DNA from: Knufia peltigerae
Lineage: Eukaryota; Ascomycota; Eurotiomycetes; Chaetothyriales; Trichomeriaceae
DNA length: 64,000 nucleotides
Reading direction: 5' to 3'
Assembly: GCA_030247855.1 (NCBI GenBank)
Contig: JAPDRN010000050.1
Coordinates: 162,496 to 226,495 of the forward strand
Part shown: piece by piece, positions 21,093-30,988 of the stretch
Position numbering within the stretch: position 1 is the stretch's first letter
Layout: the number at the start of each line of letters is the position of its first letter
Position numbers and translations under genes: made by a program
Notes under the pieces: generated by a model
Told to the model about the DNA's origin: nothing
Database searches by the model: none
The model's input: the letters and a program-made list of their open reading frames with translations, nothing else

Positions 21093-21672
21093 ACGACGAG
21101 CTAGAGGAACTAGGACGAGCATAAAAAACTTCCTGCTTTACTTTGGCCTGGACTCGATCGGTTACTGCAAGCAGGCTTTCGAGCGAGCGCTGGCGTTGCT
21201 CTATTTTATGAGATCAATATTCCGTACATTCGGATTTGGTGGCGCTGGGATATCCGCCCAGGGCAGGTGTGTCAAAGGTCATGGCAAACACAGTGAATAC
21301 CAATAATCAATTATAAACATCTTAACCGTGTTTTGTGTGTCATTATTTTCCAAGCATTGAGCCATAACCTCATCCTTCCTACGCTTATGGCGACATTTTG
21401 CTTGACCGTACAATATCCGAACTACGGAGGAGTATCTATTGGTAACACTCATTTTCCGCTTTGAGCGCTGTCATCGTACGTCCGCTGTCTACACCACCTT
21501 AGTATCAGATTGTGTTTGCCTTGTTGAATTCGACCTATGCTCGCCTCATTGAGGCATTAAATGGCCTGCCGTTTTGAACTTGGCTTCCTCAAAACTTTCT
21601 TTCTTTCACAACCCAACAGGCAGGACTGATCATCAACCAACGTCAACCAGGAAACCCCACGACGAAGTCATC
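21093..21672. other. gap between ChAPs gene and E2 gene
   Basis: This 580-bp region contains the 3' flank of the ChAPs gene and the promoter of the E2 gene. A pyrimidine-rich patch (CTTTCTTTCTTTCAC) near 21596 precedes the E2 start, as is common in fungal promoters. A TACGGAGGAGTA word occurs near 21423. Confidence 0.4.
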
Positions 21673-22603
21673 ATGTCCGGTCAGAAGCGTATCACGAGGG
21701 TATGAGTGCCTAGCCTTGATTAGATGCGTTTACTTGACTAACCAAGACCCAAAGGAGCTGCGCGATTTGACGGCCTCGCCACTGACTGGCATCACAGTCG
21801 CTTTGACAGATGAGTCGGACCTGTTCAAATGGGTCGTCACCATGGAAGGACCCGCGGGTTCTCCTTATGCTGTGAGTACCTTGCCTCTGGTTCTGCGTCG
21901 ATGGCTTCTTCGCTCTGCTCTCTTACTCAAGGTTTATCATGTCTGTTTCACCCGTTACCTGGTACTCTTCTTGCATGGCCAATTGACCCTGTCACCTGCG
22001 TGGCGGGGCAATTTCAGTCTCACGTGGTCCCGCCGTGAGCGTCATCAACACTTCTCCTCCAGACAAACATTCAAGAACTTCTGGTCTTTTTTTGTGATGG
22101 GCAAATATGGCACCTACAGGTTGCGAATCGACATCTCTAACACAAATTACTAGGGCGGTGTCTTCACTCTCAACATCACCCTTCCACCAACCTACCCTTT
22201 CAAGGCCCCGACCGTCACCTTTGCCACCAAGATCTACCACCCCAACATCAGCAATGACAACCCGCCCAACAGCGGCACCATGTGTCTCGGAATGCTCAAG
22301 GACAGCGAGTGGAAGCCCAGCACCAAGATGTCTGCCGTGTTGGAATTTGCCAGACAATTGTTGAAAGGTATGATGGTTTTTTTTTGGTGTCTCCTCTCAA
22401 CAACAACTCTCTCATTTGTAGATATATTTGGCATCGGATCACGCTAACTGTCTGTGTGAATTACAGAACCAAACCCTGACGATGCTGTCGAAGCTAAGAT
22501 CGCCGAACAGTACCGTGACGACCGGGCTGCGTACGAGAGGGAGGCCAAAGAATGGGTCAAGCGCTATGCCTCCAACTCCTCTCCTGGCAACAATAAGAAA
22601 TAG
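21673..22603 (+). CDS. ubiquitin-conjugating enzyme E2
   Basis: Four exons, 21673-21699, 21755-21871, 22154-22367 and 22467-22603, give 164 residues. The spliced start is MSGQKRITRELRDLTASPL, and joins give GSPYAGGVFTLNITLPPTYP and RQLLKEPNPDDAVEAKI. The UBC fold is complete: the YPFKAP strand, the HPN motif (KIYHPNIS) and the active-site Cys at residue 92 in GTMCLGMLKDSEWKPS. After the Cys, the usual CLDILKDQWSP pattern is altered to CLGMLKDSEWKP, one residue longer. The enzyme takes ubiquitin from E1 and passes it on with an E3; whether its role is Ubc4/5-like or more like another class is unclear. The second intron is long for this genome (282 nt). Confidence 0.92.
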
Positions 22604-23799
22604 GAATTCTTGTCGAAATTCCTCCTCCGCGACTCTGGCTCTGGTTCCGAACTCGCTCCGAATCCCTTGCCGACTCTTGCCCCCCCAGCTAATGCTCTCG
22701 GCGCCGCCTATGTCCCGGTTGTCGCTGAAGCTGAAGCTGAAACGACTCCTGGGCCTCAAAATGGTGGAGAAACTGCTGCTGCTGAGCCTGCAATCCAGCT
22801 CTACGGACTCGGCGTCAGCTTTGGTCGTTCAACTGGTAATTGATCACAACCTGGAGCCTTGTGCCTCTTCACGTTCCGTTACACAAAGCACACAGCTTCT
22901 CACTCTAGAGCCAAACTGGAAGGGACGGTCTAGACAAGATGCTTTTGGCTATTCATACAAGGGATGTCACGCAATGAATGGAGCAATCATGTGCAGGCTA
23001 CGAACTGAAAGTTTGTCACGAAATGGGGGAAAGCCCATACTCTCCCTTGAGTGAGACGAACCCACAGTTGTCACGCGGTTTCTTGTTTTTTTATTGCGCT
23101 TCAATCACATTACAACAAAGGTCACCATGAGCGGCGATATCTGTCACGCTTTTCTTTGGGAGAAAGGATAGATGGAAAAGATTGGTGACTAGGTATCCCT
23201 TGCAATGATTATACCATCATCAGCTGATTCAATCACGAAGCATTCTGTTTTTTCTTCTCTTTGTCTCCAATGATCTTATTCGACTATAAAACTTGACCTG
23301 GACTTTTCCAATCTCGTACCAAAACCCTCACCCTCGGACAGGCTGGAAGTGGAGCTTTGTTCTTTCCACAGATGTCAACCTGAGCATATACATCTTCTCC
23401 CTGGAAGGGCCACGCAGAGACGCCTTTCAACAAGACTTATGTGCCGGGCATTCATCGACAAATTGTACTCGACTTGGACGAAATAGAAATTGTCCCTAGA
23501 CTGCAGTAGCACGAGATCAATCCGGTCCTGCGGGATCCAATCACGTAATAGGGACGGAGACAAGAAAGTACGAGCAGCAAAAGTGATGCTCATACATCAT
23601 CGGCTGTCGCGGTGTCGCCCAACGTACAACTGCATCCCGAGCAGGGGCGGTGCCAGTGCCATGTCCATGGCGGTTATGGAGAAGCCGAGTCTGCATTGGA
23701 ACGACATCAATGCCGATTCAGGACCTGTGGGATTGCTCCTTGAAGCCAACACGAAGCTCTTTGTGCAGTACGGTTTCATGAATCTCATCGTGGCCGAGT
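22604..23799. other. convergent 3' flanks of E2 and SSF1, no gene seen
   Basis: About 1.2 kb between two genes that face each other. Open frames here are either continuations of wrong E2 frames or short and featureless. I see no RNA gene. Confidence 0.45.
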
Positions 23800-25215
23800 T
23801 CAATCCGCCATTTCTTCATCCTCGTCCTCATCTTCTTCTTCTACCCCTTTCTCGCCATTCTCTTGCTCTTCTGCCTCGTCGAGGTCGTCCCAATCTTCGA
23901 GATCGTCACTGTCCCATTCTTCTTCTTCTTCTTCTTCATCTTCATCGTCGGCGCCGTCCACCGATTGCCCTGCGTTGGCCTTGGTGTTCTTCTTCAACTG
24001 TTTCTTGCGCTCAACGTTCTCCCTCTGCTCCTTTTTGCGTTCTTCTTTCTCTTTGCGCCTCTTGTCCCATTTCTCGTCGAGTTCTTTCTCCTCTTCTTTC
24101 GTCTTGGTCACGAACTCGTTCCACATGACCCGGCCCTCACAAACGCCTTCCTCGACTTTGACGAGCCGCAGCCGCATGCGTGGACCTAGTTCCACCAGCT
24201 TCACCGCTCGCTTTTCCACATTCGACCGTTCTTCTGTGTCTCTCTTCTTCTCCTTATCCCCCTTTTGCTTTTTCTGCAGCTCGCGCTTACTTAGAATTCG
24301 CTGCGTCGTCGTCTGTGTCACCTCGACCTCGGCATCGGTATCGAGTTCGGTCTCACTCGCAGAAGTATAACCGCCAGAGGCCGGATCCAGGATATAGTCG
24401 GCCACATCTTCAAGCTTTCCCAGATTCGGCAGAGCGCCTGTTTTCTTCTCTCTGTGTCTTTGTTCACTGGGGTCGAAGCGGCGCACCCTCTTCGAAATGC
24501 CTGTCCTACGCGTGGTGATTGCGTAATGCCGTAAGCTGATGATGTATTTTCCGTCTGTCTGGGTCTCGCGGTTGAGCAGAAGGATTCTCTTTATAGAATT
24601 CAGGGGCGTTGTTTGTGGGCTAATGGGAGGAAACATTGACTGGAAAATGGTCGTCGTCAGGGATTCGAGTTGCTTCTTGATCGGGTCTACGTCCGCATCG
24701 CCTGCAGGTTGCGACACGAAATTGTTCATCACGAGGAGCGGCGCTGTGAGAAATTCCTTCCCACCTCCTCTCGGATGTTTTTGAGCTCTTGCGATGTCCT
24801 TGCTCAAAGCATACCGTTCAACTCGGAAGGTCAGTGTCGGGCCTCGGGGAGCGAGGGCAACTCTGAGATGAACATTTCCCGTCTTGGATCGCGAGAATAG
24901 GAAGAGGTGTGTCACACCAAGAGGACCGGCCATCGCGGTGTAGTCTTTGAGCTTGTTGGCTCTTCGTTCCTAGTCGAAAGTCAGACAATTTTCACCAAGT
25001 ACGATCTTCGACCAAGCACCCACCTTTAACCTGCTCGCTGTATCTGGTTCCATCACTGCTCGAAAATCTCTTGCCAGTTGAGTAACACTGGGGCCAATGT
25101 CGCCAGCGCCCATGCGAATAACCATGCTCTTCGGCGAGCGGTTGCCCTGGCCAGACTTTCCAGAAACTTCATCTTTGCGAGGTTGAGTCCTCTTCTTCTT
25201 CCTAGGTTTCGCCAT
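23800..25215 (-). CDS. ssf1: Brix-domain ribosome biogenesis factor SSF1/PPAN (Peter Pan)
   Basis: Two exons on the minus strand, 25215-25024 and 24969-23800, give 453 residues. The intron (25023-24970) joins PDTASRLK to ERRANKLKDYTAMAGPLGV, exactly the family sequence. The basic start MAKPRKKKRTQPRK is typical. The Brix domain covers about residues 30-300 and includes KSMVIRMGAG, SVTQLARDFRAVMEPDTAS, GPTLTFRVERYALSKDI and FPPISPQTTPLNSIKRILLL. The C-terminal 120 residues are Lys/Glu-rich coiled coil and then nearly pure Asp/Glu. Family knowledge: it acts in the nucleolus in 27S pre-rRNA processing for the 60S subunit. It is head-to-head with the Zn2Cys6 gene, about 970 bp away. Confidence 0.94.
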
Positions 25216-25416
25216 GATCTCAGTCAGTGCGGTGTTGTGTTGAGATGGAGCGAATCGTGTCTGTGAGGCACAACCTCGTAGTGCAAACTGCGCTTGCGGG
25301 AAAAAAAAGTACGGCGAGCCTAATCCGATTTTTACTGATAAGGCCGATAGGGTGAGATGCCCCTAATTGGACACGGATGAGGGGAAAATATTTCCCTTGA
25401 GCCCCCACGTGCCTAT

Positions 25417-25438
25417 GTACCTATTGTACAATAGGTAC
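25417..25438. repeat. perfect 22-bp palindrome
   Basis: The left half GTACCTATTGT is followed directly by its exact reverse complement ACAATAGGTAC. It sits about 200 bp upstream of the ssf1 start codon and could be a symmetric protein-binding site or a cruciform-forming relic. Confidence 0.95.
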
Positions 25439-25457
25439 TTAGTGGCTACTTAGTGGC
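25436..25457 (+). repeat. 11-bp tandem duplication
   Basis: TACTTAGTGGC occurs twice in direct tandem (25436-25446 and 25447-25457), overlapping the end of the palindrome. The word TTAGTGGC recurs twice at about 52900-52933 upstream of xlnR. Confidence 0.9.
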
Positions 25458-26184
25458 CAACTAGGTACGTTATAAGATAGTAACAAGGCAATAGTGGTCG
25501 TACTACTGAGTATACATAATAGGTATCAGAAATGGATGGCCTGCAATTCATTGCAAGGGTAAGTTTGTTGATGGGCTCTCGAGGGGAGCTTTTCATGTGT
25601 TTCTCAGTCTCTGACAGTTTTCTGACAGGGTTGTTTACAGACATTTAGCTGCGCCAAGTCAACGTGGACGCCATTGACACTCACGGGCTCGGTAGAAGCA
25701 GCCACGCAATGCGAAGGTGCTGGGGTCCCTGTCCTGCCATGCCTGAACCTCACCACTCCTAGGCAATGTAGACCACAGCGATTGGGGGCTACCTGGGGCT
25801 CCTGAGACGTCCCGGGGCTTCCTAGGCTGATGTAATTAGGTGGTCATAGGTATTTTGGCTGTCGAGGTCACTCCACAACAAAATTGCTGCTGCCGCACAG
25901 TGACCTTTTCGGCTTCCCTGCATGCTCACTAGGCCCCTTAGGCCTTCTTATCCCTGCCCGTCGTTTTCTGTGTGGCCTCACTAGACGCTTCCCCGGCATC
26001 GGCTTTCCAGGGTTCTTTGCATTAGTTTCAAAAAGCTGTGACGACCTGCAGATCTGATCACACGTCCAAGAGCTGGTGTCCATAACGGGTCGACAGTCTC
26101 TTTTCATTACTGTAATCCCCACGTTGTCGGATTTATTAATGCGCAACTCTCACGCAGAGGATATGCAGCTCAACCTCAAGCAAA

Positions 26185-27774
26185 ATGGATCGCTTTTCCG
26201 GCACAGGCTTCCCTCCGCCGGAGTCACTACAGCCCCTCGCTACGTCTATGATGCCTCGAGCATCAGATCTAGAGTATGAAGTCGACCAGCGCACCACTTT
26301 GTCCGAAGCTACACCACCAGAGGCTCAAAACGTCGCACCTGCCGCACGATCAACACGAGCAGCAACCAAGCACACTTCCCGAGCATGTACATCTTGCCGG
26401 AAGCGAAGACGCAAGGTATGGGGCTTTTTGTTCACTTTGCCTATTGTCCAAATGCTGACTCGACATCTCAATCAGTGCGATGGTGACCAGGGCGGCGGAA
26501 GATGTTCCGAATGCGTCAAACACAACTTTGAATGTGTCCTGGATGCAAATTCTGATCTACGACGGAAAATGCACCGTGAAAAGGCTCGAAAGGACCAACA
26601 ACTTCTTCACCAAGTGCTGGCGACTCTGCGACAGCGCTCGGGCGGCAAGGTAGAGACTTTGCTCAACTTAATCAGCGCAGGGGCTCCATTAGCGGCCTTG
26701 GAAGCACATCTTGCACAGTCGGATGGAGGAGAATCACTCCCCTTCGGCTGGGAAGCACCATCAGGCTCTTCACAGCCTCAAGGCGGTAGTAGCAGTCAGC
26801 CAGTATTGACACGGTCGACTTCCTTAAGAGCATTGCTAAATCCTCCGAGTCCACAACAACGAGGAATCGACGAGCCCACCGGACATCGTCCATACTCGCT
26901 TGAAGAGCACCTCCTAGCATTTATATCCAATCCCGCAGACGCGACCAACCCTTCAGAACAGCAGCCACGGTTTCCCTCCAGCGAAGACAACTATGTCGAG
27001 CCTGGTGCTGTCAGGTCCTTTGGAAACCTTCCCATGTCAAGCGCAGTTCGGAGTAATGGCTGGGGGCCCGATGTGCAGCAGCAACAGCTTAATATCTTTC
27101 ACAAACCGCAATTTTCTTGCGCTCCATTGTTGCTAGACGAGGCAGGAGTTGAAGATCCATTGTCATTGTCTGCCCACGCATTCATCGACGAGGCCCGCTC
27201 TCTGATCGCTCAAGGAGTACCAGCTCGAACCATTCTTAGCATGGATGGACTGCAAACTGAACTCTTTTTCCGCGACCGACAACCCGGAGATGGACAAACT
27301 GTTTCTACATGGGTGTGCGAGTTCACCAAGTCATGGAAAGGCATGCTTCCTCCGAGCTGCCTGTACACCACCCTATACATGGTGACATCCTTTATGAGGT
27401 GGATGATCATGCCATGTAAAGAGACCTGGGTTATGATGCCCGAACTTATGAGACCCCTCCTGGATCAAATGGTCGTACCGCATCACAAGCTGTTTGTTGA
27501 TCTTTGCCATATCCCACAGCTTCGAAAGTCCTTCTTGACCTACAATCGAGACTTCACCCATGTAATGAGACATGATACCTTCAACCCTAACTGGAGCTTT
27601 GGCGAGGATGCATGCGTCGAATCCATCGGAGGCACTAAGCTGGAATATAAGAGTCGACTCACTGATGCCTTCATATCACACATCAGCCAAAAGGAAAATT
27701 GGACCCTACACAGTTCTGTTCTGGCTCATTTCCCGGAGCTGAGCGATCAGATTGGGTTTCACGACGGCTACTAA
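26185..27774 (+). CDS. Zn2Cys6 transcription factor with DUF3425-like C-terminus
   Basis: Two exons, 26185-26415 and 26476-27774, give 509 residues. The intron of 60 nt is in frame and free of stops, but removing it restores a perfect zinc cluster: CTSCRKRRRK joined to CDGDQGGGRCSEC and then VKHNFEC, spacing C2C6C8C2C6C (about residues 67-96). A basic, helical stretch follows (LRRKMHREKARKDQQLLHQV). The C-terminal 130 residues, with MPELMRPLLDQMVVPHHKLF and IPQLRKSFLTYNRDF, resemble the DUF3425 module seen in many fungal regulators. It is a nuclear DNA-binding protein; the targets are unknown. The nearest downstream gene on the same strand encodes the GH114 enzyme, but no evidence links them. 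Confidence 0.88.
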   Translation: MDRFSGTGFPPPESLQPLATSMMPRASDLEYEVDQRTTLSEATPPEAQNVAPAARSTRAATKHTSRACTSCRKRRRKVWGFLFTLPIVQMLTRHLNQCDGDQGGGRCSECVKHNFECVLDANSDLRRKMHREKARKDQQLLHQVLATLRQRSGGKVETLLNLISAGAPLAALEAHLAQSDGGESLPFGWEAPSGSSQPQGGSSSQPVLTRSTSLRALLNPPSPQQRGIDEPTGHRPYSLEEHLLAFISNPADATNPSEQQPRFPSSEDNYVEPGAVRSFGNLPMSSAVRSNGWGPDVQQQQLNIFHKPQFSCAPLLLDEAGVEDPLSLSAHAFIDEARSLIAQGVPARTILSMDGLQTELFFRDRQPGDGQTVSTWVCEFTKSWKGMLPPSCLYTTLYMVTSFMRWMIMPCKETWVMMPELMRPLLDQMVVPHHKLFVDLCHIPQLRKSFLTYNRDFTHVMRHDTFNPNWSFGEDACVESIGGTKLEYKSRLTDAFISHISQKENWTLHSSVLAHFPELSDQIGFHDGY

Positions 27775-28878
27775 GCGACTTGGACTGATCACCAGCAATC
27801 CTATCGTTACGCATGCAGACAGTCCTAACGTGATCGCGCCGAGCAAGCATTGCACGAATAGCCCCCTGAGAGACAGCGTGGTGCGTCACTCCATGGCAGC
27901 ATTAGCCTTGCCGCAAGTGGTACAGCTCGTGAACTCTTTGCAATACACTTCCAATCATCCTGGTATATCCCATCTGCAGTGCTTCTGTGCCCGCCCGGGG
28001 CAAGGTTTGTACTTTGAAAGATTTGAAAAGATGTGGGAGTGCAAATTGGGAATCGAGTCCTATTATCTCACGGTTGGAGACATCTCCTCGGCTGCCCGCT
28101 AGCCTTCAAGCGCCGTCCTCAACGAGATGGTACATTGCAAGAGATTGCGAGTAGAGTACGAGCCTGGCCGATGACCTTCATGTCTCACACGCCGCCGAGG
28201 CTTGCCGGAGGTGCACATCAACAAGGACCACGGTATCCACTCGAAAGCTGAATCGACGCAGGAGGGTCATGTTACATTGGCGTAGTCTACGGAAAGACAG
28301 CTGTAGTGATGTGCATGGGTATTGTGGCTGGGTTGACCCTGTTGACTACGAATACCTTAGTACCTCTCTCGGCCAGCAGAAAACAGTTCTCCTTGGTCTT
28401 CAAGCATCTGCCATATGATGTCATATGAAGTGCTGTAGGATTGTTTCACGCAGCGTTAGGTAAATTTCATTTCGGTCTGGTTCCAAACTATTCCGACTTT
28501 ACCATTTTCATAAGAATTCACTTTCAGCGCTATTGTTCATTTAGGGCAAAAGTGTGAGAAGTTCCAGGCCCCCAAAAACCGATCTAGGCGTTTGCTTTAG
28601 GTTTTCCACAGCCTTTGGAGCGCGGACCAACTGTAGTCGAGAGACCTGTGAGTACAAATACGAACTACAAGTGTGGCTTTGTGTAACTGCGCCTTGTCTG
28701 GAGTCGTCAGCAAATGAAAGATTTACGCTTGCGACGTTGTCGTGGCTTACAGCCTTTTGACTGCAGCCTTGCAGCACAACTCCATACTTTTCTTTCTATA
28801 AGGCCGGAAGCCTCGCAGCATCATTGTTCCCTGACCACCACCATGACTATAATTCTTTAATCAGGCGACAAAAGAACG
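27775..28878. other. gap between Zn2Cys6 gene and GH114 gene
   Basis: About 1.1 kb. A 116-codon frame at 27752-28102 has no recognisable feature and overlaps the upstream gene, so I do not call it. The region should hold the GH114 promoter, including the TATA-like box listed separately. Confidence 0.4.
28797..28803 (+). promoter_or_regulatory. candidate TATA box of the GH114 gene
   Basis: TATAAGG lies 76 bp upstream of the GH114 ATG and follows a pyrimidine patch (CTTTTCTTTC), an arrangement common in fungal promoters. Confidence 0.45.
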
Positions 28879-29748
28879 ATGATCCTGCTCACCCTCCTAA
28901 ACCTGCTTCTTGGAGTAGTCTTCTGTACAGCACTTCCGCAAAGGACGTCGCTAGCACCTAGCTTAGTTGCAAGAAGCATATGCTCACCCCGACCAAAGGG
29001 CCTTTGGCAGCCTGTGGTTGGAGTATCATGGAATTACCAGTTGCTCAAGCCAGTCGCTTCACCATCAACAATTGCCTCCAAACCCAAGGTGTGGGACATT
29101 GACTTATTCGACAACAATGCCACCTCCATCAGCACCATGAAAAGCAACGGCCACCGAGTCATCTGTTACTTTTCCGCCGGCAGTTACGAGAACTGGCGAC
29201 CTGATGCATCCAAATTCAGCCCCTCGGATCTGGGTAACGATCTCGACGGATGGCCTGGTGAAAAATGGCTCAACATCAGTTCGCCGAAAGTTCGGACCAT
29301 CATGAAGGCTCGCCTAGATCTCGCGGTACACAAGGGTTGTGACGGAGTCGATCCCGACAACGTTGATGGATACGACAATGACAACGGCCTCGATCTGACG
29401 CAGGACGACTCGATCGACTACATGATCTTTCTTGCCAACGAGGCACACGGGCGCAATTTATCGATCGGCCTCAAGAACGCCGGTGCCATCATTGACGATG
29501 TCGTCGAGTGTATGGAATGGAGTGTCAATGAGCAGTGCGTCCAATATACTGAGTGCGACACGTATGCAGTCTTTATACAACACCAGAAACCCGTCTTCCA
29601 CGTCGAGTACCCAAAAGGCCCAGACACCAGTAATAACAACCCGGTCTCGTCTAAGACGAAGAAAAAGTATTGCACTGATCCAGACGAAGCTCATTTTTCG
29701 ACCATCCTCAAGAACATTGATCTGGACACATGGATCGAGACATGTTGA
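28879..29748 (+). CDS. secreted GH114 endo-alpha-1,4-polygalactosaminidase
   Basis: Intronless, 289 residues from the ATG at 28879. A signal peptide is clear (MILLTLLNLLLGVVFCTALP). The GH114 barrel is marked by WQPVVGVSWNYQL, the first catalytic-region strand VWDIDLFDNNATS, RVICYFSAGSYENWRPD, KWLNISSPKVRTIMKARLDL and the conserved acidic cluster CDGVDPDNVDGYDNDNG. Length matches the family. Family knowledge: GH114 enzymes cut galactosamine-rich polysaccharides such as galactosaminogalactan of fungal walls and biofilms. Other genes of a galactosaminogalactan cluster (epimerase, deacetylase, synthase) are not nearby, so it may remodel the fungus's own matrix or attack that of others; this is inference. 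Confidence 0.93.
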   Translation: MILLTLLNLLLGVVFCTALPQRTSLAPSLVARSICSPRPKGLWQPVVGVSWNYQLLKPVASPSTIASKPKVWDIDLFDNNATSISTMKSNGHRVICYFSAGSYENWRPDASKFSPSDLGNDLDGWPGEKWLNISSPKVRTIMKARLDLAVHKGCDGVDPDNVDGYDNDNGLDLTQDDSIDYMIFLANEAHGRNLSIGLKNAGAIIDDVVECMEWSVNEQCVQYTECDTYAVFIQHQKPVFHVEYPKGPDTSNNNPVSSKTKKKYCTDPDEAHFSTILKNIDLDTWIETC

Positions 29749-30280
29749 TACTGGGAATAATTACCAAACTAGTTACTGTTGTACAAAATCGTGAATACAA
29801 AAACCGCATTAATTCAGCTGCAACTGCACTTTAACCACCTCGATGGGGCTTCGATTTGGGAAAACAAATCTTCTGCAGATTCAAGGAAGTCGAAGGCCAC
29901 ACCAGCTATTGAACCGCTAAGCCTCGTTCGTTGATTGCAACACGCGAGTATAACGTGGCTGAGGTGAATGGAATTGACTTTTCCTCGTCCCAGGCCAATC
30001 AATTATCAAGGCCTCGGGATGTGTGTTTGTGGCCTACAGCATCAAGACGACTTTGTTGATCTGGATGACTCATCATAATCCTTTCCCTCGCCTCTACAGA
30101 CGCCATTCATTCAGCGCAGTTAGACATGCTAATATCGAGGCATTTCCGGATGATGGCGCATTATCTGGACGCCCGATAAATCAACCAGTTGCCTCTCTGA
30201 TGCATGGCCATTGACTTTCAACTTTTGCATACAACCCTTCCACAACCGCATTCTGCCTCGACTTCAACGACCTCTTAGAA
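29749..30280. other. gap between GH114 gene and small unknown gene
   Basis: This 532-bp stretch holds the GH114 3' flank and the upstream region of the next gene on the same strand. No further gene or repeat is recognised. Confidence 0.4.
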
Positions 30281-30988
30281 ATGGACTTCGAATATGCCGA
30301 CCAGTACCGTGACCTACGATCTCGACGACGCACTCGAAATCGAGATGCCAAACAGGCCTCCAAGTACTACGGCTATCGCGGTGTGCATCCCAGTTGGGTT
30401 GGCCAACCCCACTATGCATTCACTTCTACATCAGGTACGCGGCGTTCTCTGACAGGAGAGTATTCTTCCTTCTATGAAGCCATGTATCCGGCATTCGCTC
30501 CTCTCATCTCAATGCCTCAGCATATGAGGATATCAACCTGGACCAAACATGACATGTGGGTTGACCGAGACACCGACATTTGGCCTCTGGATCGACGGCA
30601 TCACAGGGGCAAGAAGATTCGAGAGAAAAGGAGCACCAAATGGACGATGGAGACACTGGGGAGAAGTATGAAGGCGAAAACCAAGGCCGTAAACGGTGCG
30701 ATTGCCGAAGGCCAAGCAGAAGTGGCGATGTCGTATAACCACGATGGATTGAACAGCGTCGACGATGCAGCAGAATCTGGCCAGTTAGATGGTGATAACG
30801 AAGTAGACTGGGACGGCTCGGTGGCTCGCGATGGTGTCGACAAGGATGATCGTCGACAAGCAGATGATGAACCGAGGAATCTTTCTGACCATGACGATAA
30901 TTCAGGGGACGAAGAGACATTTGAGTTCGTGTCAGTCAAGGACTTTGACGTGCAGTCATTGTCGTCCATGGAGGATTTTGATCCTTGA
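30281..30988 (+). CDS. hypothetical protein, basic N-terminus and acidic C-terminus
   Basis: A 235-residue ORF starting MDFEYADQYRDLRSRRRTRN. I do not recognise the family. The first 60 residues are Arg-rich. The middle has aromatic motifs (YYGYRGVHPSWVGQPHYAF and EYSSFYEAMYPAFAPL). The last 90 residues are Asp-rich and probably disordered, ending ETFEFVSVKDFDVQSLSSME then DFDP. No signal peptide, membrane segment or cysteine pattern is seen. The mixture of ordered-looking aromatic blocks and acidic tail resembles small fungal-specific proteins of unknown role. It may be a real lineage-specific gene; expression data would be needed to be sure. Confidence 0.55.
   Translation: MDFEYADQYRDLRSRRRTRNRDAKQASKYYGYRGVHPSWVGQPHYAFTSTSGTRRSLTGEYSSFYEAMYPAFAPLISMPQHMRISTWTKHDMWVDRDTDIWPLDRRHHRGKKIREKRSTKWTMETLGRSMKAKTKAVNGAIAEGQAEVAMSYNHDGLNSVDDAAESGQLDGDNEVDWDGSVARDGVDKDDRRQADDEPRNLSDHDDNSGDEETFEFVSVKDFDVQSLSSMEDFDP

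Larger units (their letters stand above)
25216..26184. promoter_or_regulatory. divergent upstream region, ssf1 / Zn2Cys6 gene
   Basis: The 969-bp gap separates two divergent start codons. It contains a perfect 22-bp palindrome at 25417, an 11-bp tandem duplication directly beside it, and GC-rich words (CCGGGG, CTGGGG) that fit the CreA consensus SYGGRG near 25790-25830. CreA binding is inference. Confidence 0.4.

Noticed and set aside
22428..23054. 208-codon frame overlapping the end of the E2 gene
   Set aside because: It is a wrong-frame continuation through the last E2 exon and its 3' flank, with no recognisable feature.
23863..24189. hydrophobic plus-strand frame over the SSF1 tail
   Set aside because: The same artefact as above: complement of the acidic and Lys/Glu-rich C-terminus of SSF1.
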